Shown here: piece after piece, positions 1 to 11,300 of the stretch
Layout of the letters: every line of letters begins with the position of its first letter
Numbering within the stretch: position 1 is the stretch's first letter
Assembly (NCBI RefSeq): GCF_001305595.1
Contig: NZ_CP012402.1
Coordinates: 641,001-705,000 of the forward strand
Direction: 5' to 3'
Source of the DNA: Azospirillum thiophilum
GTDB taxonomy: Bacteria; Pseudomonadota; Alphaproteobacteria; Azospirillales; Azospirillaceae
DNA: 64,000 nt
Made by a program: the position numbers and the translations under genes
The notes under the pieces: generated by a model
Told to the model about the DNA's origin: nothing
Seen by the model: only the letters and a program-made list of their open reading frames with translations
Databases searched by the model: none

Positions 1-2022
1 CAGGGTCTGCGGGGCGCCGCGCCAGCCCAGCGCGTCCAGCAGCGGGATCATGCAGGCGCCGACCGCCGAGGCCTGCGACAGCCGCCGACGCAGGGCATCA
101 CCGTCGTCATGCGCCGCCCGGATCGGCTCGGCACCGGGCTCGGCACCGGGCTTGGGAGCAGGATCCGCCGCGCCGCCGCCGCTCGCGACCAGCACCGGCT
201 GCGCCCCAACCCCCACGGCGCCGTCCGCGCCCTGCTGGGGCCGGCTGACCGCGCGGCCGTCGACGATCTGCACCACCCGGTCGGCCAGCGTCAGCAGCGA
301 CGGGCGGCTGCTCACCAGCAGGATGGTGACGCTGCCGCGCATCTCCTCCAGCGCGCGGCGGAACACCTTGTCGGATTCGGTGTCGAGCGAGGAGTTCGGC
401 TCGTCCAGCAGCAGCACCGCCGGCTCGCGGACCAGCGCGCGGGCGAGACAGATCATCTGCCGGGCGCCGCGCGGCAGCGCCTCCTGCGAGGCATCGCCGA
501 CGATGGTCTCATAGCCCTGCGGCAGGCTGGCGATGCGGCGGTCCAGCCCGAAGCGGCGGCACACCTCCATCGCCAGATCGGCCCGGCTCGGGTCGAACAG
601 GGTCAGGTTCTGCAGGATGGTGCCTTTGAACAGCTCGGGATGCTCGCCGACATAGACGACGCCGCCGATGCCGGCCATGGCGTCGCCGCCCGCGTTGGCG
701 CGCACCCCCACCCGCACCTCGCCCGCGGTCGGGCGCAGCACGCCCAGGATCAGCCGCAGCAGCGTGGTCTTGCCGGTCGAGTTGGTGGCGACCACGCCGA
801 GGAACTCGCCGGGTCCGACGCTGAGCGACAGGTCGCTCAGGATTTCCGGCCCGCGGCCATAGGCGAAGGCGACCTTGTCCATCTCGATGGAGCCGCCGGC
901 CAGCGCCGCCGCGACCTCGCCACCGGAGGCAGCCGCCATAGTGCCGGCAGTCGCGCCCGCACCGTCCGACCCGACCTCCAGCAGGACATGGCCGATGCGG
1001 CGCAGGGCGAGCGACACCGACTGGTAGCGCACCCAGCGGTCGAACAGCGCCTGCACCGGCTGGACGCAGCGTCCGGCCAGCATCGAGCAGGCGGTCAGCA
1101 CGCCGGTCGTCATCGCCCCGTCGATCACCGACACGCTGCCGAGGATGACCACCAGCATCATGGTCGCCTGCGCCAGCGTGGTGGCGACGACCGAGGCGGA
1201 GCCGCTCAGCCGGGCGACGGCGAAATCCTCCTCGCTGCATCCCTGTTGCAACCGCTCGTGGCGGCGCAGCAGGCCTGCCTCCGCCCCCAGCCCCTTCACC
1301 GTGTGGACGCCGCCCAGCACCTCGCTGATGAAGTTCAGCCGGCGCTCTTCCAGCGTGTGGCGGCTTTCCAGCGCCCGGCGCATCTTCCGGCCCAGCACGG
1401 TGCCGACCACCAGGAACAGCCCCAGCACCGCCAGCGGGATCACCGCCAGCCAGCCGGCCAGCAGCGCGATCAGCCCGAGGTAGAGCGCCGCGAAGGGGAT
1501 GTCGATCGCCGATTGCAGGGCCTGGCCGGCATAGAACTCGCGCACCGTCTTGATGGCGCGGTAGACCTCGAAATGCGTGCCGATGCCCTGCTGGGAAAAG
1601 GCGTTCAGCGGCATGTGCATCAGCCGGTCGATCAGCGCCGCGCTCGACTGGTGCTCGATCCGCGCCCCCATCCAGGTGGTCAGCGCCGAGCGTGCCACCC
1701 GCAGCACCGCCTCCATCACCGCCGCTGCGCCGCAGCCGATGCCGAGCAGCAGCATGGTGCCGTAGGACTCGTTGGGCAGGATGCGGTCATAGACATGCAG
1801 CAGCGTCACCGGCAGCGCCAGCCCGAAGACGTTCAGCGCGAAGGATGCCAGGATCAGCATCGAGCGGTCGCGGCGTGGCCCCAGCATGCCGGACAGCAGC
1901 CGGCGTGCGGCGGTCTCTGCGGCCCGGTCGCGGTCGGACGCGGCCAGTGCGGCAGCGCCGGCGGGCGGTACGGTACGGGAGGCGGACTGAGGAACGGACT
2001 GCAAAACGACCAACCTGTGCAC
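1..2022 (-). CDS. Type I secretion ABC exporter with degenerate ATPase domain (partial, 3' end off window)
   Basis: About 674 codons are present and no stop occurs before the window edge. The protein is a type I secretion exporter: an ABC membrane domain with several hydrophobic segments (about residues 60-320), then an ATPase domain. ATPase motifs are unusual. Walker A reads ATNSTGKTT (about residue 408), Walker B is LLLDEP (about 535) and keeps the glutamate, but the signature region reads ALPRGARQ instead of LSGGQ. The H-loop reads SSRPS, with serine in place of histidine. After a roughly 50-residue linker the frame continues as ACMIPLLDALGWRG, which looks like the start of a second exporter polypeptide, so a fused double exporter is likely (inference). 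Start: GTG at 2022 is a guess; an in-frame ATG at 1887 would remove 45 residues. It is divergent from the giant adhesin, its probable cargo. Confidence 0.8.
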   Translation of the reverse strand, partial: MHRLVVLQSVPQSASRTVPPAGAAALAASDRDRAAETAARRLLSGMLGPRRDRSMLILASFALNVFGLALPVTLLHVYDRILPNESYGTMLLLGIGCGAAAVMEAVLRVARSALTTWMGARIEHQSSAALIDRLMHMPLNAFSQQGIGTHFEVYRAIKTVREFYAGQALQSAIDIPFAALYLGLIALLAGWLAVIPLAVLGLFLVVGTVLGRKMRRALESRHTLEERRLNFISEVLGGVHTVKGLGAEAGLLRRHERLQQGCSEEDFAVARLSGSASVVATTLAQATMMLVVILGSVSVIDGAMTTGVLTACSMLAGRCVQPVQALFDRWVRYQSVSLALRRIGHVLLEVGSDGAGATAGTMAAASGGEVAAALAGGSIEMDKVAFAYGRGPEILSDLSLSVGPGEFLGVVATNSTGKTTLLRLILGVLRPTAGEVRVGVRANAGGDAMAGIGGVVYVGEHPELFKGTILQNLTLFDPSRADLAMEVCRRFGLDRRIASLPQGYETIVGDASQEALPRGARQMICLARALVREPAVLLLDEPNSSLDTESDKVFRRALEEMRGSVTILLVSSRPSLLTLADRVVQIVDGRAVSRPQQGADGAVGVGAQPVLVASGGGAADPAPKPGAEPGAEPIRAAHDDGDALRRRLSQASAVGACMIPLLDALGWRGAPQTL

Positions 2023-2347
2023 AGGGTTAACCGGGCTCCCAATCAACACCACAATTGCTAGTGATAGGTAAACCGACGAATAGCAACAAATGGCGACCGA
2101 ATGGCGAAAACGGAGCGGCGACCCCTTTCGATCTGGCGCGCAGTGGGTAATTAAACAAGCGTTTCCAATGCTTTTCGGTCGCTCGGCCGGCAATGCCGAC
2201 CCTTAGCCCGTGAATTGTTCCGCGACCCAACCTGTTGAAAATCATCACAGGATATCTCTTATCACAAGCAATTAGGAGCGCTAGAACCTAGGGCCGTGAC
2301 AATTGGCGTGGCCTGTAGCCGCGCCAGACCAGGGGGGGAGTGGTCCG
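2023..2347. promoter_or_regulatory. Divergent intergenic region between exporter and adhesin
   Basis: These 325 bases hold no convincing gene and are AT-richer than both flanks. They must carry the promoters of the exporter (leftward) and the adhesin (rightward). A purine-rich ribosome binding site (GGGGGAG) lies seven bases before the adhesin ATG. I see no clear operator. Confidence 0.5.
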
Positions 2348-5300
2348 ATGGCTGAGGAAGCGGTTCAGGGCACCAGCGCGGCTGTCGACGACCGTCAGAT
2401 CCTTGACGATCTGACCCTCCTGCAGGAGGTGGACGGCACCCGCCTGGGCGGCGTGATCCACGAGGCCAGCAATGTCGAGCTGCAACGGCCCGACGACACG
2501 CTGGGCTATGTGCAGACCGACTATCGCGGCGCCGAGGATCTGATGGTCGGCGGTGCCGTGCAGATCGGCAGCGTCGTCGGCGAGGGCGTCGCGGTGGCGG
2601 CCGACCAGGCGGCGACCGCGCAGCTGCTGACCGGCGACGTGCTGCGCACCCAGGGGACGCGGGGCTCCGGGCCGGCCGGTCCCGACGGCTCCGGCCTGAC
2701 CGACGGGGAGGGCGGCGAGACCGGCACCGCCTCCACCGAAGGGGCGGAGCTGCTGTCCAATCCGCGCACGACCTCGACCTTCACGCCGCTGGCCGCCGCC
2801 GCCTCCGCCATCGTGACGCCGGAGACGCCCGAGCAGGCGAACGGCAGCGGCACGGTCCCGGCCATCGACGCCGCGACCATTCTCTCGGATGGGGTTGCCA
2901 CCGCCACCGCCACAGCGGCGCCGGTGTCCAACACGCCGAGCCTCGTGGTAAGCGGCGTGTCCGGCGACGAAGACAGCGCCATCGCCCTGAACATCGCCGC
3001 CGCCCTGACCGACAGTTCCGAGCTGCTGACCGTTACCCTCTCCGGCATCCCGGAGGGCGCGGTGCTGCGCGACGGCACCGGCGCGGTGCTGTCCGTGGTC
3101 GACGGCGCCATCGTACTGACCGCCTCGCAGATCGCCGGCCTGACGCTGACCCCGCCGCCCGACAGCGGCGACAGCTTCGCCCTGACGGTGACGGCGACCA
3201 GCACCGACGGCAGCGCCGCCCCGGCCAGCGTCACCGCCACCCTGCCGATCACCGTCAACCCGGTGTCGGACACGCCCACCCTGTCGGTCGCGGCCACCAC
3301 CGGCAGCGAGGACACGGCGATTCCGCTGACGATCAGCCCGGCCATGACCGACACCGACGGGTCGGAGACGCTGAGTGTCACCATCGCCGGCATTCCGCCC
3401 GGCGCGGTCCTGACCAACGCGGCCGGCGATGCGCTGACCATCGTCGGCGGCTCCGTCACCCTGACGCCGGGTCAGCTCGCCGGGCTGGCGATCACCCCGC
3501 CATTGAACAGCGACGTCGACTTCACCCTCACCGTCACCGCGACCAGCACCGACGGCAGCGCCGCCCCGGCCAGCACCGGCGCGCCGCTGCTGGTGACGGT
3601 CAACCCGGTTTCCGACATGCCGACGCTGGCCGTCCAGGCCGCGGCCGGCAGCGAGGACACGGCGATCCCGCTGACCATCGATCCGGCGCTGACCGACACC
3701 GACGGCTCGGAATCCCTCACCATCACCCTGTCCGGCATCCCGACCGGTGCGGTTCTGCGCAATGCCGGCGGCGTGCTGGCCGTGGCCGACGGCAGCGCGA
3801 CCCTGACGCCGGACCAACTCGCCGGGCTGACCATCACCCCGCCGGCCAACAGCGACGCCGACTTCACCCTGACCGTCACCGCCACATCCACCGACGGCAG
3901 CGCGTCTCCCGCCAGCACCAGCGCGCCGCTCCTCGTCACCGTCAATCCGGTCACCGACACGCCGACGCTGTCGGTCTCTTCCGCAGCCGGCAACGAGGAC
4001 ACGGCGATCCCGCTGACCATCGACCCGGCGCTGACCGATCTCGACGGCTCGGAATCCCTCACCATCACCATCGCCGGGATCCCGGCAGGCGCCACCCTGC
4101 GCAACGGCGCGGGCGAGACGCTGGCCGTCAGCAACGGTTCGATCACGCTGGCGCCCGGGCAGTTGGCCGGGCTGGCGATCACCCCGCCGCATGACAGCGA
4201 CGCCGACTTCACCCTGACGGTGACGGCGACCGCGCGCGACGGCGGCGCCGACCCGGTCAGCACCAGCGCGCCGCTGCTTGTCACCGTCAACCCGGTGTCG
4301 GACGCGCCGACGCTCGGCGTGCAGGATGCGACCGGCGTGCAGAACGCGGCGATTCCGCTGACCATCGACCCGGCGCTGACCGACATCGACGGGTCGGAGA
4401 CGCTGACCGTCACCATTGCCGGCATTCCCGCCGGCGCAAGCCTGGGCAACGCGGCCGGCGACACGCTGACCATCGTCGACGGAGCCATCACCCTGTCGCC
4501 GGATCAGCTGGCGGGCCTGACCATCACCCCGCCCTGGAACAGTGACGACGATTTCACCCTGACCGTCACCGCGACCTCCAAGGACGGCGTCGCCGCGGTC
4601 GCCGAAACCGCCGCCCCGCTGCTGGTCACCGTCACCCCTGTCACCGACACGCCCACCCTGACCGTTGCCGCCGCCGCCGGCAGCGAGGACACGGCGATTC
4701 CGCTGTCCATCAGCCCGGCGCTGACCGACCTCGACGGGTCGGAGACGCTGACCGTCACCCTCAGCGGCATTCCGGCAGGATCCACCCTGAGCAATACCGC
4801 CGGCGACACGCTGACGATTGCCGGCGGCACCATCACCCTTACGCCGGGGCAGCTCGCCGGTCTGGCGATCACCCCGCCGGCCGACAGCGACGCCGACTTC
4901 ACCCTGACCGTCACCGCCACCGCCCGCGACGGCCAAGCCGCCCCGGTGTCGGTCAGCGAGACGCTGGCGGTGACGGTCAACCCGGTGTCGGACACGCCCA
5001 CCCTGTCCGTCTCGGCCGTCACCGGCAACGAGGACACGGCGATCCCGCTGACCATCGACCCGGCGCTGACCGATACCGACGGGTCGGAGACGCTGACCGT
5101 CACCATCGCCGGGGTTCCTGCCGGGGCGGTTCTCAGCGCCGGCACCTCCGTCACGCAACCCGACGGCAGCACCACCTGGACGCTGACCCCGGCGCAGCTT
5201 GCCGGGCTGACCGTGACGCCGCCGGCCAACAGCGACGTCGATTTCACCCTGACCGTGACCGCCATCGCCAAGGACGGCACTGCGACCGCGGCGACCACCA

Positions 5301-8300
5301 GCGCGCCGCTGCTGGTGACGGTCAACCCGGTATCGGACACGCCGACCCTGTCCGTCTCCGCCGCGACCGGCAACGAGGACAGCGCGATCCCGCTGACCAT
5401 CGACCCGGCGCTGACCGACCTCGACGGCTCCGAGACGCTGACCGTCACCATCGCCGGTGTCCCCGCCGGGGCGGCCCTGAGCGCCGGCACCTCGGTCACC
5501 CAGCCCGACGGCAGCACGACCTGGACGCTGACCCCGGCCCAGCTTGCCGGCCTGACGATCACCCCGCCGGCCAACAGCGACGTCGACTTCACCCTGACCG
5601 TCACCGCCATTGCCAAGGACGGCAGCGCCACCGCGGCGACCACCAGCGCGCCGCTGCTGGTGACGGTCAACCCGGTGACCGACACGCCGACGCTGTCCGT
5701 CTCCGCCGCCACCGGCAGCGAGGACAGCGCGATCCCGCTGACGATCAGCCCGGCGCTGACCGACCTCGACGGCTCGGAGACGCTGAGCATCATCATCGCC
5801 GGTGTTCCCGCCGGTGCGACGTTGAGCGCCGGCACCTCGGTGACCCAGCCCGACGGCAGCACCACCTGGACCCTGACTCCGGCGCAGCTTGCCGGGCTGA
5901 CCGTCACCCCGCCGGCCAACAGCGACGTTGATTTCACCCTGACGGTCACCGCCACCGCCAAGGACGGCGTCGCCGCTCCGGTGTCGGTCAGCCAGACGCT
6001 GGCCGTCACCGTCAACCCGGTGTCGGACACGCCCACCCTGACCGTCTCGGCCGCGACCGGCAACGAGGACAGCGCGATCCCGCTGACGATCAGCCCGGCG
6101 CTGACCGACACCGACGGCTCCGAGACGCTGACCGTCACCATCGCCGGTGTTCCCGCCGGTGCGACGCTCAGCGCCGGTACCTCGGTCACGCAACCCGACG
6201 GCAGCACGACCTGGACGCTGACCCCGGGCCAGCTTGCCGGCCTGACCATCACCCCGCCGTCGAACAGCGACGTCGATTTCACCCTGACCGTCACCGCCAT
6301 CGCCAAGGACGGAACTGCCACCGCGGCGACCACCAGCGCGCCGCTGCTGGTGACGGTCAACCCGGTGACCGACACGCCGACGCTGTCCGTCTCCGCCGCG
6401 ACCGGCAACGAGGACAGCGCGATCCCGCTGGCGATCAGCCCGGCGCTGACCGACACCGACGGCTCGGAGACGCTGAGCATCACCATCGCCGGTGTTCCCG
6501 CCGGTGCGACACTCAGCGCCGGCACCTCGGTCACCCAGCCCGACGGCAGCACGACCTGGACGCTGACTCCGGCGCAGCTTGCCGGCCTGACGATCACGCC
6601 GTCGGCCAACAGCGACGCCGATTTCACCCTGACCGTCACCGCCACCGCCAAGGACGGTGTTGCCGCTCCGGTGTCGGTCAGCCAGACGCTGGCCGTCACC
6701 GTCAACCCGGTCACCGACACGCCGACCCTGTCCGTCTCCGCCGCGACCGGCAACGAGGACACGGCGATCCCGCTGACCATCAGCCCGGCGCTGACCGACA
6801 CCGACGGCTCGGAGACGCTGACCGTCACCATCGCCGGGGTTCCGGCCGGGGCCAGCCTCAGCGCCGGCACGTCCGTCACCCAGTCCGACGGCAGCACGAC
6901 CTGGACGCTGACCCCGGCGCAGCTTGCCGGTCTGACCATCACCCCACCGGCCAACAGCGACGCCGACTTCACCCTGACCGTCACCGCGACCGCCAAGGAC
7001 GGCACTGCCACCGCGGCGACCACCAGCGCGCCGCTGCTGGTGACGGTCAACCCTGTCACCGACACGCCGACGCTGTCCGTCTCGGCCGTCACCGGCAACG
7101 AGGACACGGCGATCCCGCTGACCATCGACCCGGCGCTGACCGATACCGACGGGTCGGAGACGCTGACCGTCACCATCGCCGGGGTTCCTGCCGGGGCGGT
7201 TCTCAGCGCCGGCACCTCCGTCACGCAACCCGACGGCAGCACCACCTGGACGCTGACCCCGGCGCAGCTTGCCGGGCTGACCGTGACGCCGCCGGCCAAC
7301 AGCGACGTCGATTTCACCCTGACCGTGACCGCCATCGCCAAGGACGGCACTGCGACCGCGGCGACCACCAGCGCGCCGCTGCTGGTGACGGTCAACCCGG
7401 TATCGGACACGCCGACCCTGTCCGTCTCCGCCGCGACCGGCAACGAGGACAGCGCGATCCCGCTGACCATCGACCCGGCGCTGACCGACCTCGACGGCTC
7501 CGAGACGCTGACCGTCACCATCGCCGGTGTCCCCGCCGGGGCGGCCCTGAGCGCCGGCACCTCGGTCACCCAGCCCGACGGCAGCACGACCTGGACGCTG
7601 ACCCCGGCCCAGCTTGCCGGCCTGACGATCACCCCGCCGGCCAACAGCGACGTCGACTTCACCCTGACCGTCACCGCCATTGCCAAGGACGGCAGCGCCA
7701 CCGCGGCGACCACCAGCGCGCCGCTGCTGGTGACGGTCAACCCGGTGACCGACACGCCGACGCTGTCCGTCTCCGCCGCCACCGGCAGCGAGGACAGCGC
7801 GATCCCGCTGACGATCAGCCCGGCGCTGACCGACCTCGACGGCTCGGAGACGCTGAGCATCATCATCGCCGGTGTTCCCGCCGGTGCGACGTTGAGCGCC
7901 GGCACCTCGGTGACCCAGCCCGACGGCAGCACCACCTGGACCCTGACTCCGGCGCAGCTTGCCGGGCTGACCGTCACCCCGCCGGCCAACAGCGACGTTG
8001 ATTTCACCCTGACGGTCACCGCCACCGCCAAGGACGGCGTCGCCGCTCCGGTGTCGGTCAGCCAGACGCTGGCCGTCACCGTCAACCCGGTGTCGGACAC
8101 GCCCACCCTGACCGTCTCGGCCGCGACCGGCAACGAGGACAGCGCGATCCCGCTGACGATCAGCCCGGCGCTGACCGACACCGACGGCTCCGAGACGCTG
8201 ACCGTCACCATCGCCGGTGTTCCCGCCGGTGCGACGCTCAGCGCCGGTACCTCGGTCACGCAACCCGACGGCAGCACGACCTGGACGCTGACCCCGGGCC

Positions 8301-11300
8301 AGCTTGCCGGCCTGACCATCACCCCGCCGTCGAACAGCGACGTCGATTTCACCCTGACCGTCACCGCCATCGCCAAGGACGGAACTGCCACCGCGGCGAC
8401 CACCAGCGCGCCGCTGCTGGTGACGGTCAACCCGGTGACCGACACGCCGACGCTGTCCGTCTCCGCCGCGACCGGCAACGAGGACAGCGCGATCCCGCTG
8501 GCGATCAGCCCGGCGCTGACCGACACCGACGGCTCGGAGACGCTGAGCATCACCATCGCCGGTGTTCCCGCCGGTGCGACACTCAGCGCCGGCACCTCGG
8601 TCACCCAGCCCGACGGCAGCACGACCTGGACGCTGACTCCGGCGCAGCTTGCCGGCCTGACGATCACGCCGTCGGCCAACAGCGACGCCGATTTCACCCT
8701 GACCGTCACCGCCACCGCCAAGGACGGTGTTGCCGCTCCGGTGTCGGTCAGCCAGACGCTGGCCGTCACCGTCAACCCGGTCACCGACACGCCGACCCTG
8801 TCCGTCTCCGCCGCGACCGGCAACGAGGACACGGCGATCCCGCTGACCATCAGCCCGGCGCTGACCGACACCGACGGCTCCGAGACTCTGACCATCACCA
8901 TCGCCGGTGTTCCCGCCGGTGCCAGCCTCAGCGCCGGCACCTCGGTCACCCAGCCCGACGGCAGCACGACCTGGACGCTGACCCCGGCCCAGCTTGCCGG
9001 CCTGACCATCACCCCGCCGGCCAACAGCGACGTCGACTTTACCCTGACCGTCACCGCCATCGCCAAGGACGGAACTGCCACCGCGGCGACCACCAGCGCG
9101 CCGCTGCTGGTGACGGTCAACCCTGTGACCGACACGCCCACCCTGACCGTCTCGGCCGCGACCGGCAACGAGGACAGCGCGATCCCGCTGACGATCAGCC
9201 CGGCGCTGACCGACCTCGACGGCTCGGAGACTCTGACCATCACCATCGCCGGTGTTCCCGCCGGTGCGACGCTCAGCGCCGGTACCTCGGTCACGCAACC
9301 CGACGGCAGCACCACCTGGACCCTGGCCCCGGCCCAGCTTGCCGGCCTGACCATTACCCCGCCGGCCAACAGCGACGCCGATTTCAGCCTGACCGTCACC
9401 GCCACCGCCAAGGACGGCGTCGCCGCTCCGGTGACGGTCAGCCAGACGCTGACCGTCACCGTCAACCCGGTCGCCGACACGCCGACGCTGTCCGTCTCCG
9501 CCGCGACCGGCAACGAGGACAGCGCGATCCCGCTGACCATCTCCTCGGCGCTGACCGACCTCGACGGCTCGGAGACGCTGACCGTCACCATCGCCGGTGT
9601 TCCCGCCGGTGCCAGCCTCAGCGCCGGCACGTCCGTCACCCAGCCCGACGGCAGCACGACCTGGACGCTGACTCCGGCGCAGCTTGCCGGCCTGACGATC
9701 ACCCCGCCGGCCAACAGCGACGTCGATTTCAGCCTGACCGTCACCGCCACCGCCAAGGACGGCGTCGCCGCTCCGGTGTCGGTCAGCCAGACGCTGGCCG
9801 TTACCGTCAACCCGGTATCGGACACGCCGACGCTGTCCGTCTCCGCCGCGACCGGCAACGAGGACAGCGCGATCCCGCTGGCGATCAGCCCGGCGCTGAC
9901 CGACACCGACGGGTCCGAGACGCTGAGCATCACCATCGCCGGTGTTCCGGCCGGTGCGACGCTCAGCGCCGGCACCTCGGTCACCCAGCCCGACGGAAGC
10001 ACGACCTGGACCCTGACCCCGGCCCAGCTTGCCGGACTGACCATCACCCCGCCGTCGAACAGCGACGTCGACTTCACCCTGACCGTCACCGCCGTCGCCA
10101 AGGACGGCACTGCCACCGCGGCGACCACCAGCGCGCCGCTGCTCGTCACCGTCAATCCCGTCACCGACACGCCGACGTTGTCCGTCTCGGCCGCGACCGG
10201 CAACGAGGACAGCGCGATCCCGCTGACCATCTCCTCGGCGCTGACCGACCTCGACGGCTCCGAGACACTGAGCATCACCATTGCCGGCGTCCCGGCCGGT
10301 GCGACGCTCAGCGCCGGCACCTCCGTCACCCAGCCCGACGGCAGCACCACCTGGACGCTGACCAAGGCGCAGCTGACCGGCCTGACCATCACGCCGAAGC
10401 ACGACAGCGACGCCGACTTCACCCTGACCGTCACCGCGACCGCCAAGGACGGCGTCGCTTCCGCGGTCCCGGTCAGCCAGACCCTCGCCGTCACCGTCAA
10501 CCCGGTGTCGGATGCGCCCACCCTCAGCGTGCAGGCCGCGACCGGCAACGAAGACACCGCGATTCCGCTGGCGATCAGCCCGGCCCTGACCGACACCGAC
10601 GGCTCGGAAGCCCTGTCCATCCGCATCTCCGGCATTCCGGCCGGCGCGATCCTCGCCAACAGCCTCGACGGCACGCTGACCGTCACCAACGGGTCGATCA
10701 CCCTGACCCCGGCGCAGCTTGCCGGCCTGACGATCACGCCGCCGGCCAACAGCGACGTCGACTTCACCCTGACCGTCACCGCCGTCGCCAAGGACGGAAC
10801 CGCGGTGGAGGCGACCACCAGCGCGCCGCTGCTGGTGACGGTCAACCCCGTCACCGACACGCCCACCCTGTCCGTCTCGGCCGTCACCGGCAACGAGGAC
10901 ACGGCGATCCCGCTGACGATCAGCCCGGCCCTGACCGACACCGACGGCTCGGAGACGCTGACCATCACCATCGCCGGCGTCCCGGCCGGTGCGACGCTCA
11001 GCGCCGGCACCTCGGTCACCCAGCCCGACGGCACCACCACCTGGACGCTGACCAAGGCCCAACTGACCGGCCTGACCATCACGCCGAAGCATGACAGCGA
11101 CGTCGACTTCACCCTGACCGTCACCGCCACCGCCAAGGATGGGGTCGCCAGCGCGGTCCCGGTCAGCCAGACGCTCGCCGTCACCGTCGTCGCGGTGGCA
11201 GATGCGCCGGCCGTCACCGTTACGCCGATCACCTACGACCTGAAGGTCGGGCAGAACGACACGCTGACCGGCACGTCCGGCAACGACACGCTGTCGGGCG

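Noticed and set aside
109..2061. Plus-strand frame of 650 codons opposite the ABC exporter
   Set aside because: The minus strand carries Walker motifs and membrane spans; the plus frame is a His- and Arg-rich shadow.
4990..11200. Regular repeats that could suggest a CRISPR array or satellite
   Set aside because: The period is 345 bases, coding and in frame, with no short repeat-spacer pattern.
4504..11232. A second long minus-strand frame (2,242 codons) in the adhesin
   Set aside because: It follows the same 345-base repeat period and has no independent features.
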